From contig NZ_ML123034.1 in NCBI RefSeq assembly GCF_003846185.1, positions 4,433,850 through 4,497,849 of the forward strand: 64,000 bases of DNA, read 5' to 3'. Both the position numbers and the translations under genes were made by a program. The notes below the pieces were generated by a model, which searched no databases, was not told the DNA's origin, and saw only the letters and a list, made by a program, of their open reading frames with translations. The stretch comes from Streptomyces sp. ADI96-02 (lineage in GTDB: Bacteria; Actinomycetota; Actinomycetes; Streptomycetales; Streptomycetaceae). Of the stretch, positions 28,394 through 35,792 are shown in pieces; positions within the stretch are counted from its first letter, which is position 1, and every line of letters begins with the position of its first letter.

Positions 28394-28525
28394 ATGGCGC
28401 TTCTCGACCTGCAGGCGATGGAGACCCCGGCCGACGAGACCTTCGGCGAGCTGGCCACCGGAAGCCAGGTCTCCCTGCTGATCTGCGAGTTCAGCTCGCT
28501 CAGCGTGACGCTCTGCACCCCGTGA
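28394..28525 (+). CDS. amfS: Lanthipeptide precursor AmfS (SapB family)
   Basis: 43-residue precursor with ATG at 28394, TGA at 28523-28525 and ribosome site aaagga. The leader begins MALLDLQAMETPADE, with the LLDLQ motif that class III synthetases recognise. The predicted core starts at Thr22 (TGSQVSLLIC...). It contains two S-x2-S-x3-C ring motifs: Ser24/Ser27/Cys31 and Ser34/Ser37/Cys41, ending in Thr-Pro. This matches the SapB/AmfS morphogenetic peptides, secreted surfactants that let aerial hyphae leave the aqueous surface. The gene sits 61 bp after amfT and is followed by a strong hairpin, consistent with high expression of the precursor. Confidence 0.96.
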   Translation: MALLDLQAMETPADETFGELATGSQVSLLICEFSSLSVTLCTP

Positions 28526-28576
28526 CACCCGGCCGTCCGGCCGCGCGGTGATCCCACCGCCCGACCGGACGGCGCA

Positions 28577-28615
28577 CCGCCGGTCCCGCGCGGCTCGTTC
28601 GCCCGGGACCGGCGG
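28577..28615 (+). terminator. Hairpin downstream of amfS
   Basis: A perfect 12-bp stem (28577-28588 with 28604-28615) and a 15-base loop, in the 180-bp gap between amfS and the exporter genes. It probably works as a partial terminator or mRNA stabiliser that favours precursor over exporter. Confidence 0.7.
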
Positions 28616-28705
28616 CATGCCGTACCCGGCCACCGCTCCCCGGGAGCGCCGCCCCGGAACACGAACAGCCGCAGGCCGCGCCGGCCCGGGGCGGAAGGGA
28701 ACCAC

Positions 28706-30523
28706 GTGCGGGACCGCCCACGCCCCGAAGCGGCGTCCTCCGCCGGGCAGCTCGCCCGGCGGCGTCCGGCCGCCCTCCTGGTCCTCCTCCTCTGCACCAC
28801 CGGCGGGGCGCTCGCCGCCCTGGCGCTGCCCGCCGCCCTCGGCCGCACGGTCGACGGCCTCATCGACGGCGGTCCCGTGCCCTGGTCCGGACTGCTGCTG
28901 TGCGCGGCGCTCACCCTCGGCGAGGCCGGGTTCGACGCGGCTGCCGCCGTCGTCGGAGCCGGCACCACCGCCCGGCTCACCGCGTGGCTGCGCACCTCGG
29001 CCGCGGGCCGGGTCCTGGCCGCCGAACCCCGCAAGGTGCTGGCCGTCCCGGCCGGCGACCTCACCGCCCGCCTCACCGCGCGCACCGCCGACGCCGCCGC
29101 CGCACCCGTGACCGCCGTCACCGCCGCGGCCGGCGTCCTGCTCCCGGCCGGCGCGGTCGTCGGGCTCCTCCTCATCGACCCGTGGACCGCCGCGGCCCTC
29201 CTCCTCGGCGCGCCCCTGCTCTTCGTCCTGCTGCGCACCTTCACCCGCCGCACCGCCGACGCCGGATCCGACTACCAGCGCGCCCAGGCCCTCATCGCCC
29301 ACCGGCTCACCGAGGCGCTGGACGGAGCCGACACCATCCGCGCCGCCCGCACCGGGGCCCGCGAATACCGGCGCATCCTCGAACCGCTCGGCGCGCTCGC
29401 CGACCACGGCCGCCGCACCTGGAGCGTGTACGGGCGCGCCACCGGCCAGAGCGCCCTGCTGCTGCCGCTGCTCATGCTGCTCGTCCTCGCCATCGCCGGG
29501 GTCCGGCTCGCGGCCGGAGCGATCGGCGTCGGCGACCTGATCGCCGCCTCCCGCTACGCGGGCCTCGCCGTCGGCGTCGGCCCCCTGACCGGCGCGCTGG
29601 GCGCCCTGGCCCGCAGCCGCGCCGCCGCCCGCACGCTGGAACCGCTCCTCGCCCTCGCGCCCCTGCCGCACCGCTCCCTGGCCCCGCCGCCCGACGGCCC
29701 CGGCCGCCTGGAACTGCGCGACGTCGGCGTCGAACACGACGGCCGGCCGCTGCTGAGCGGAGTGCGGCTGACCGTTCCGGGCGGTACGTCCCTGGCCGTC
29801 GTCGGCCGCTCCGGCTCCGGCAAATCGGTGCTCGCCGCCGTCGCCGGGCGCCTGCTCGACCCGGACACCGGCACCGTGCTGCTGGACGGCGTACCGCTGG
29901 ACGGCATGGAGCCCGCCCGGCTGCGCCGCGAGGTGGCCTACGCCTTCGAACGGCCCGCCCTGCCCGGCGCGACGGTCGAGGACACCATCGCCTTCGGCCC
30001 GTGGACCGCCCCGCCCGACGCCGTGCGCACCGCGGCCCGCGAGGCCCGCGCGGACGACTTCGCCCGCCGGCTCCCGTACGGCTACGCCACCGCGCTCGCC
30101 GACGCCCCGCTCTCCGGCGGCGAGCGCCAACGCCTCGGCCTGGCCCGCGCGTTCGCCCACCCCGGGCGGCTGCTGATCCTGGACGACGCGCTCTGCGCCC
30201 TCGACACGCTCACCGAGCACCACGTCCAGCGCGCGCTGGACCGCAGGGACGGCCGCACCACCCGGATCGTCGTGACCCACCGGCTCTCCTCGGCCGCCCG
30301 CGCCGACCGCGTCGTATGGCTGGAGGACGGCCGCGTACGGGCCACCGGCCCGCACCACGAGCTGTGGGCCGACCCGGAGTACCGGGCGGTCTTCCGCACG
30401 GCCCCGCCGGACGCGCCGCGGCAGCGGGAGGCCACCGCCCCCGGCGCGGGCCCGACCACCGCTGCGGGCCCGACCACCGCCGCGCTCCGCCCCGCCCCCG
30501 CCCTCGGAGGCGAGCCCCGATGA
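28706..30523 (+). CDS. amfB: Lanthipeptide ABC exporter half-transporter 1 (RamA position)
   Basis: 605 residues: a six-helix exporter domain (about 20-300) fused to an ATPase domain (about 330-570). Walker A is GRSGSGKS (367-374) and the signature is a canonical LSGGE (469-473). The residue after Walker B is Asp494 instead of the catalytic Glu (ILDDAL), and the Q-loop glutamine is replaced by Glu415 (AFERPAL). The H-loop His525 is kept. It should pair with the next gene product to export AmfS. By S. griseus order (amfTSBA) this is amfB, equivalent to ramA of S. coelicolor. GTG start with ggaaggga. It overlaps the next gene by ATGA. Confidence 0.9.
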   Translation: MRDRPRPEAASSAGQLARRRPAALLVLLLCTTGGALAALALPAALGRTVDGLIDGGPVPWSGLLLCAALTLGEAGFDAAAAVVGAGTTARLTAWLRTSAAGRVLAAEPRKVLAVPAGDLTARLTARTADAAAAPVTAVTAAAGVLLPAGAVVGLLLIDPWTAAALLLGAPLLFVLLRTFTRRTADAGSDYQRAQALIAHRLTEALDGADTIRAARTGAREYRRILEPLGALADHGRRTWSVYGRATGQSALLLPLLMLLVLAIAGVRLAAGAIGVGDLIAASRYAGLAVGVGPLTGALGALARSRAAARTLEPLLALAPLPHRSLAPPPDGPGRLELRDVGVEHDGRPLLSGVRLTVPGGTSLAVVGRSGSGKSVLAAVAGRLLDPDTGTVLLDGVPLDGMEPARLRREVAYAFERPALPGATVEDTIAFGPWTAPPDAVRTAAREARADDFARRLPYGYATALADAPLSGGERQRLGLARAFAHPGRLLILDDALCALDTLTEHHVQRALDRRDGRTTRIVVTHRLSSAARADRVVWLEDGRVRATGPHHELWADPEYRAVFRTAPPDAPRQREATAPGAGPTTAAGPTTAALRPAPALGGEPR

Positions 30524-32322
30524 CCGCACCCGAGGCCGCCGAGCGGCGGAAGGGCGACGGGGCGCTCGCCCGGGTCATGGGCGACGCGCGGCCCTTCCTG
30601 CGGGCCCGCGCCGGAGCCGTCGCCCGGCTCTCCGGCTGGTCGCTGCTGGAGTTCGCGCAGACCTTCCTCACCGGATACGGCGTGGCCCGCGCGCTCGACG
30701 ACGGCTTCCTCCCCGGCCGCCCGCTGACCGGACTGCTCTGGCTGGGCGTCGCCGCGGCGGCCGTCCTGCCCGCCCAACTCGCCACCCGCGGCGTCTTCGG
30801 CCGCCTCGCCGACCTGGTCGAGCCGCTGCGGGACGGCCTGGTGCGCCGCGCGGTCTCCCGCGCCCTCGCCGCCGCCCCGCACCGCACGGACGCCACCACC
30901 GCGTCGCTCTCCCAGGTCACCCACCAGAGCGAGATCGCCCGGGACAGCTGGGCCGGACTCGTGCTGACCCTCCGGTCGTTCGTGTTCACGGCGGCCGGAG
31001 CCGTCGCCGGCCTCCTCTCCCTCGCCCCCGCCCTCCTCGCTGTCGTCCTGCCGCCGCTGCTCCTCGGCGCGGCGCTGTTCCTCGCCACGCTCCGCCCGAT
31101 GGCCGCACGGCAGCGCGACTACCTCACCGCCGACGAGCGGTACGCGGCCCACGCGGGCCGACTCGCCTCCTGCGTACGGGACGTCGCCGCCGCCGGGGCC
31201 GGGGACCGCGTGCTGGCGGAGTCCCGGGACCTGGCGGACACGCAGGTGCGCGCCGCCCGCTCGCTGGCCCGCTGGTCCGCCGTGCGGGTGCTGGCCCTCA
31301 CGGTGTGCGGGCGCTTCCCGCCGCTCCTGCTGCTGTTCGCCGCGCCCTGGCTGCTGCGCGGCGGGCTCACGGCCGGCGAACTGGCCGGTGCGCTGACCTA
31401 TCTCACCCAGGCCCTCGCCCCGGCCGTCCAGGCGCTGATGACGGTGCTCGCCACCGTGGGCGGACGCCTCGTGGTGGTCCTGGACCGCTTCACGGACGCG
31501 CCGGGCCCGCCCGCCGAGGACCCGCCTCGGGCCGCCGCCCCCGCGCGCGTACCGGACGGGCGGGCCCCGGTCGCCGAGCTGGACCGGGTGAGCTTCGCCT
31601 ACGGCCCCGGCGCGCAACCCGTCCTGGACCGGCTCTCGCTGGCGGTCGGCGAGGGGGAGCACCTGGCGGTCGTCGGGCCGAGCGGCAGCGGCAAGTCCAC
31701 GCTGGCCGCCGTCCTCGCGGGCGTGGAGCCGCCCACGGAGGGCGCGGTGCGCTGGCGCGGACGGCCCGCGCGCCCGTGCGACGCCACCGCCCTGCGCGTC
31801 CTGCTGCCCCAGCAGGCGTACGTGTTCACCGGCACGCTGCGGGAGAACCTCGGCTACCTGCGCCCCGACGCCCGGGAGCGGGAGTTCGCCGCGATGATCG
31901 ACGCGCTCGGCCTGGACCCGCTGCTGACCCGGCTGGGCTCGCTGGACGCGCCGGTGGAGCCGGCCCGGCTCTCCCACGGCGAACGCCAGCTCGTCGCGCT
32001 GGGCCGCGCCTACCTGGCCGGCCCGCCGCTCCTCATCCTGGACGAGGCCACCAGCCGGCTCGACCCGGTCGCCGAGACCCGCGCCGAACTCGCCCTGGCC
32101 GCACGCCCCGGAGCCCTGGTGGTCATCGCCCACCGGCTCAGCTCCGCCCAGCGCGCCGGGCGCATCCTGGTGGTGGACGGCCCGCGCACCCAGTGCGGGA
32201 CCGCCGCCGAACTGCTCGACTCCAGCGAGCTCTACCGCGACCTCGCCGGGCTCTGGACGCCCGACGGCGGGGCGCGGACCGGCCTGGACGCGAGCGCCCG
32301 GACCCACGTGGCCGAACACTGA
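30520..32322 (+). CDS. amfA: Lanthipeptide ABC exporter half-transporter 2 (RamB position)
   Basis: 600 residues with an exporter membrane domain (about 35-320) and an ATPase domain (about 350-580). Walker A is GPSGSGKS (386-393), the Q-loop is PQQAYVF and Walker B is LLILDEA with Glu509 intact, plus H-loop His538. The signature is altered to LSHGE (484-488). This complements the partner, which has a normal signature but a defective Walker B, so a heterodimer would have one active and one degenerate ATP site. Starts in the ATGA overlap with the previous gene behind ggagg. Named amfA by S. griseus order; ramB in S. coelicolor. Confidence 0.9.
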   Translation: MTAPEAAERRKGDGALARVMGDARPFLRARAGAVARLSGWSLLEFAQTFLTGYGVARALDDGFLPGRPLTGLLWLGVAAAAVLPAQLATRGVFGRLADLVEPLRDGLVRRAVSRALAAAPHRTDATTASLSQVTHQSEIARDSWAGLVLTLRSFVFTAAGAVAGLLSLAPALLAVVLPPLLLGAALFLATLRPMAARQRDYLTADERYAAHAGRLASCVRDVAAAGAGDRVLAESRDLADTQVRAARSLARWSAVRVLALTVCGRFPPLLLLFAAPWLLRGGLTAGELAGALTYLTQALAPAVQALMTVLATVGGRLVVVLDRFTDAPGPPAEDPPRAAAPARVPDGRAPVAELDRVSFAYGPGAQPVLDRLSLAVGEGEHLAVVGPSGSGKSTLAAVLAGVEPPTEGAVRWRGRPARPCDATALRVLLPQQAYVFTGTLRENLGYLRPDAREREFAAMIDALGLDPLLTRLGSLDAPVEPARLSHGERQLVALGRAYLAGPPLLILDEATSRLDPVAETRAELALAARPGALVVIAHRLSSAQRAGRILVVDGPRTQCGTAAELLDSSELYRDLAGLWTPDGGARTGLDASARTHVAEH

Positions 32323-32389
32323 AGGCCCGACGCCGCAGCCCGCACGCCGAAGCCCGACGCCGAAGGCCGTACGCCGAAGGCCGCACGCG
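32321..32389. repeat. 14-bp tandem repeat, five copies
   Basis: Imperfect units of 13-14 bp (core gaaggccgnacgcc) start inside the amfA stop codon and end four bases before the stop of the convergent amfR gene, filling the whole intergenic gap. Confidence 0.85.
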
Positions 32390-32392
32390 GGC

Positions 32393-32998
32393 TCAGATCC
32401 AGCCCGCCTCCTTCGCCAGCCGGATCGCGTCCAGCCGGTTGCGCCCTCCCGCCTTGCGGATGGCGGCGGCGAGGTAGTTGCGCACCGTTCCGGCCGTCAG
32501 ATGCAGCCGCGCCGCGATCCCGGCCACCGTCTCGCCGCCCTCGGCCAGCGAGAGGACGCTCAACTCCCTCGGCGACAGCGGCATGTCGGCCACCTGTAAG
32601 AGGCTGAACGCCAGCGACTCGTCGATGTGCCGCCCGCCGTCGCCCAGTTTGTGCATCACCTCGCACAGGTCGTCGGCCGGGCGGTACTTGTCGATGTAAC
32701 CGCGGGCGCCCGCCTCGTACGCCCGTCGCAGCCCCCGGGGCCGCAGGCCCTCGGTGAGCACGGCCAGCGAGCAGCGTCTGCCGTGCGGCGCGGTCAGCGA
32801 ACCGATCTCCTGGAGGACGTCCATCGCGTCCGGACAGTCGAGATCGGTCAGGAGCACGTCGGCGTCCTTTCCGGTCAGCGCCGAACGTATCTCCTCCCGT
32901 TCGGCCGTCCGTACGTCGATTCCCTGCCCGGTGCCGAGCAGGGAGGCCAGCGAAGCGCGCCACAGCGGCACGGTGTGGACCAGCAGAACGGTAGTCAT
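32393..32998 (-). CDS. amfR: Orphan response regulator AmfR/RamR (LuxR-type)
   Basis: 201 residues from the ATG at 32998 (MTTVLLVHTVPLW), preceded by gaggg; an upstream in-frame ATG at 33028 is less well placed. The receiver domain (1 to about 120) keeps Asp52, Thr82 and Lys104 but lacks the acidic pair near residues 8-9 (His-Thr instead), so normal phosphorylation is doubtful. The LuxR/FixJ helix-turn-helix (about 138-198) starts LSPRELSVLSLAEGGETVAG. Codon 134 (plus-strand 32597-32599) is TTA, making translation dependent on bldA tRNA. No kinase gene is adjacent. Homologues activate the synthetase-precursor operon. Confidence 0.93.
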   Translation of the reverse strand: MTTVLLVHTVPLWRASLASLLGTGQGIDVRTAEREEIRSALTGKDADVLLTDLDCPDAMDVLQEIGSLTAPHGRRCSLAVLTEGLRPRGLRRAYEAGARGYIDKYRPADDLCEVMHKLGDGGRHIDESLAFSLLQVADMPLSPRELSVLSLAEGGETVAGIAARLHLTAGTVRNYLAAAIRKAGGRNRLDAIRLAKEAGWI

Positions 32999-33217
32999 GA
33001 AGCTGCCCTCGGTGTTCTCTCGTGGCATGCGCGCATGGCAGAACGCGATGGCGCGTGTGCGTCCGGTGACGGGTTTCCAGTGGAACGCACGGCCATTCGG
33101 GTACGCCGAGGAAATGGCGGATTGACGTGGCTTGTGGGCGCGGAAGGGGGCGCTCAGGGGTACACCGGGAGCGCACGTGGCCGGTTCGTGCCGTCGCCCC
33201 CGTACGGCGGGGATGGC

Positions 33218-34099
33218 TCAGTTCAGCAGGGAGCGGGCCGCCCGCGCCTTGTGCCGGATCGTCGCGGCCATCGTCGGCTCGATGCCGTCGAGCACATCCG
33301 CGTACTCCTCCATCTCGGCCGCCCCGTGCAGGAACTCGCCCCGCTGCACCAGGAGTTGCGCCCGCTCGTAGCGGAGCCGGGCCGGATGGGCGGGCAGCAG
33401 GAGCGAGAGGTCGAGCGCCCACAGCGCGACGTCCGTGCGCTCGGGCCGGGCCGCCGCCCAGGCCCTGACGTTGTTCAGGATGCGCAGCACGACCTCCAGG
33501 GGCCGGGCGGGCACGAGCAGGGACGGATCCATCGGCGCACCCGTCGCCGCCGTCACCAGCGACTCCGCGTCCCCACCGGTCAACGGGACCCCGCCGGCGA
33601 ACGGGTCGGCGAGCACCGGACGCGCCGGATCGCCGAAACCCACCACGAAGTGGCCGGGCAGCGCCACGCCGTACACCGGCGCGCCCGCGCGGCGCGCGAC
33701 CTCGATCCAGACCACGGACAGCAGGATCGGCAGCCCGCGCCGCCGCCGCAGCACCTGCTGGAGGAGCGAGGAGTCCAGCCGCTGGTAGTCCGCCGACGAC
33801 CCGGCGAACCCGCAGCGCCCGCCGAGGAGTTCGGCGAGCGAGGAGGCCCAGTCGGCGGCCGAGCGGGACCCGTACGGGACGAGCCCCGCCAGCCGGTCCA
33901 GCTCGATCTGCGCGGCGTCGATGCCGTACGGGTCCGGCGCGACCTCGCCCGGCGTCACCGGGCGCGGCTCCGACGGGTCCACCGGCCCCGCCTCCGCGCC
34001 CAGCAGCAGGCAGAGCAGGGCGAGGTCCGGCCGTTCGGACCGGGCCTCCTCGGTGAACTGCCGCCGCCGCTCGGCCCTGCCGGAATCCTGCGCACTCAT
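33218..34099 (-). CDS. SirB1/transglutaminase-core family protein with TPR-like tail
   Basis: 293 residues. The segment RRRRGLPILLSVVWIEVARR followed by LPGHFVVGFGD is the hallmark of the SirB1 family (transglutaminase-like core 2). The C-terminal ~80 residues are helical and TPR-like. Catalytic activity is not established for this family. ATG at 34099; the ribosome site is poor. It is adjacent to, and in the same direction as, the GNAT gene, with a 96-bp gap, so they may be co-transcribed. Confidence 0.85.
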   Translation of the reverse strand: MSAQDSGRAERRRQFTEEARSERPDLALLCLLLGAEAGPVDPSEPRPVTPGEVAPDPYGIDAAQIELDRLAGLVPYGSRSAADWASSLAELLGGRCGFAGSSADYQRLDSSLLQQVLRRRRGLPILLSVVWIEVARRAGAPVYGVALPGHFVVGFGDPARPVLADPFAGGVPLTGGDAESLVTAATGAPMDPSLLVPARPLEVVLRILNNVRAWAAARPERTDVALWALDLSLLLPAHPARLRYERAQLLVQRGEFLHGAAEMEEYADVLDGIEPTMAATIRHKARAARSLLN

Positions 34100-34195
34100 A
34101 TGCGACCCATGCTCCTGCTCGTCCCCGCTGTCCGGCCGCGCCGTCCTCGACGCCGCCCGTGCTCCCCGCCGGACGTACGACGCCCGCCCTGCGGG

Positions 34196-35209
34196 CTACC
34201 CGGCGCGGAAGTGGTGGTAGCGGTGGTGGGCCGCGAAGCCCATGCCGTCGTACAGCGCCCGCGCACCTTCATTGTCCTCCTCCACCTGGAGCCAGGCCGC
34301 CGAGGCGCCCTCCTCCAGGGCCCGGCGCGCCAGCGCCGCCATCACCGCGGTGGCCAGCCCGCGCCGCCGGTGCTCGGGGGCGACCTCGACGGCCATGAAG
34401 CCCGCCCAGCGCCCGTCCACCACCATCCGGCCGATCGCCGCCGGGGCCGTGCCCGACGCGCCGTCGGCCGCCTCGCCGGGCACGGCGGCGAACCAGACCG
34501 ACGGCCCGCCGCCCAGCACCCGCAGCACGTGCGGACCCGGCGTCCCCAGGCGCTGGTAGCGCGCCAGCCACGCCGCGTCCGGCGTCCGGGTCAGGCGCAC
34601 CGGGGAGACGTCCGCGTCCAGGTCGCCGACCGGCGCCAGGGCGGCGATCCGGACCTCGGCCGAGACCTCGCGCCGCCACCCGTGCCGCTCCAGCTCCGCG
34701 CAGAGCACCTCCTGCGTCCCCTCGGCCCCGGTGGCCGCCTGGACGTACGGCGGCAGTCCCCGCCGCTCGTAGAAGGCGCGGACCCGGGCGAACGCCTCGG
34801 CCGCGGGCAGGCCCGGATCGCCGAGGGCGAGCGCCGAGTTGGCCCGCCGGGTGAAGCCGCCGGAGGCCCGCAGCCGCCAGTCGCCCAGCGGTTCGCTCTC
34901 CACCGGCGGCCAGGCGCGCGCCGTGACGGCGGCCAGTTCCGGAAACGAGGCGGCGGGGCCCCGGCGGCGGGCCGGCGCGGCCGGCACCGCCTTGCCCGCG
35001 ACGAGCGACGATTCCGCGATGGTGACAGACTCTCCGTTCCTTCGTGTGATGGAGAGCACGCCGTCGTCCCATGATGTGAGAACGCCAACCGTATCGGTGA
35101 ACCCGGCGCCCGCGCCGCCCCCCGCGGACCGCCGTCGAACAGATACGCGTTTGCCCACGTCAGCCGGTGTCACACGGACTTCCAGCCGTCCGCCGATGGT
35201 GAATTCCAC
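34196..35209 (-). CDS. GNAT family N-acetyltransferase
   Basis: 337 residues from a GTG at 35209 (MEFTIGGRLEVRVTPADVGK). The first ~80 residues form a small separate domain with WDDGVLSITRRNGESVTI. The C-terminal GNAT domain has motif A VEVAPEHRRRGLATAVMAAL, which binds acetyl-CoA, and motif B ending NEGARALYDGMGF. Substrate is unknown. It is divergent from the ferredoxin gene, with a 117-bp shared promoter region. Confidence 0.9.
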   Translation of the reverse strand: MEFTIGGRLEVRVTPADVGKRVSVRRRSAGGGAGAGFTDTVGVLTSWDDGVLSITRRNGESVTIAESSLVAGKAVPAAPARRRGPAASFPELAAVTARAWPPVESEPLGDWRLRASGGFTRRANSALALGDPGLPAAEAFARVRAFYERRGLPPYVQAATGAEGTQEVLCAELERHGWRREVSAEVRIAALAPVGDLDADVSPVRLTRTPDAAWLARYQRLGTPGPHVLRVLGGGPSVWFAAVPGEAADGASGTAPAAIGRMVVDGRWAGFMAVEVAPEHRRRGLATAVMAALARRALEEGASAAWLQVEEDNEGARALYDGMGFAAHHRYHHFRAG

Positions 35210-35326
35210 AGCTCTGTCCGCCCCTCATGTTCGGATCGTGCCGGAGAACGGAGATACTAGAGGCGGGCATCGACGACGCCGCGCTCCCGCGCGAGAGCCA
35301 ACGCCCTACCGAGGAGGAACGACAGC

Positions 35327-35647
35327 GTGACCTACGTCATCGCGCAGCCTTGTGTCGACGTGAAGGACAAGGCCTGCATCGAAGAGTGCCCCGTCGACTG
35401 CATCTACGAGGGCCAGCGGTCCTTGTACATCCACCCGGACGAGTGCGTCGACTGCGGAGCCTGTGAGCCGGTCTGCCCGGTCGAGGCCATCTTCTACGAG
35501 GACGACACCCCGGAGGAGTGGAAGGACTACTACAAGGCGAACGTGGAGTTCTTCGACGACCTCGGGTCGCCCGGCGGCGCCTCCAAGCTCGGCCTGATCG
35601 AGCGCGACCACGCGTTCATCGCCGGTCTGCCGCCGCAGAACCAGTAG
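35327..35647 (+). CDS. fdxA: Seven-iron ferredoxin FdxA
   Basis: 106-residue [3Fe-4S][4Fe-4S] ferredoxin. Cysteines at 9, 17, 21, 25, 40, 43, 46 and 50 match the Azotobacter FdI pattern: Cys9, Cys17 and Cys50 for the 3Fe cluster, Cys21, Cys40, Cys43 and Cys46 for the 4Fe cluster, and a free Cys25. The C-terminal helix EEWKDYYKANVEFFDDLGSP is typical of actinobacterial FdxA. It is a small electron carrier. GTG start behind a strong gaggaggaa. The dapC gene follows in the same direction after 145 bp. Confidence 0.95.
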   Translation: MTYVIAQPCVDVKDKACIEECPVDCIYEGQRSLYIHPDECVDCGACEPVCPVEAIFYEDDTPEEWKDYYKANVEFFDDLGSPGGASKLGLIERDHAFIAGLPPQNQ

Positions 35648-35750
35648 TCGGCCACCACCACCGCGCAGTCCGGTCCCGTACGGCTCGTCACCGTACGGGA
35701 CCGAGGCGTTCCCGGGGCCCGCGCCCCGGCGCACGGTGGCCGCCCGCCGA

Positions 35751-35786
35751 AGAAGCACGAGAAGCACGAGAACCACGAGAAAGCAG
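35751..35786 (+). repeat. 9-bp tandem repeat before dapC
   Basis: Four units of agaagcacg (third and fourth diverged) at 35751-35786, ending six bases before the dapC GTG start and supplying its purine-rich ribosome-site area. Confidence 0.75.
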
Positions 35787-35792
35787 AGTCCC

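Noticed and set aside
28526..28705. Second lanthipeptide precursor after amfS
   Set aside because: All frames were read; none has a leader motif or Ser/Cys ring pattern. The gap holds only a hairpin and the next ribosome site.
25297..29253. 1318-residue minus-strand open frame over amfT-amfS
   Set aside because: Antisense shadow of the lanthipeptide synthetase, with low-complexity composition and no ribosome site.
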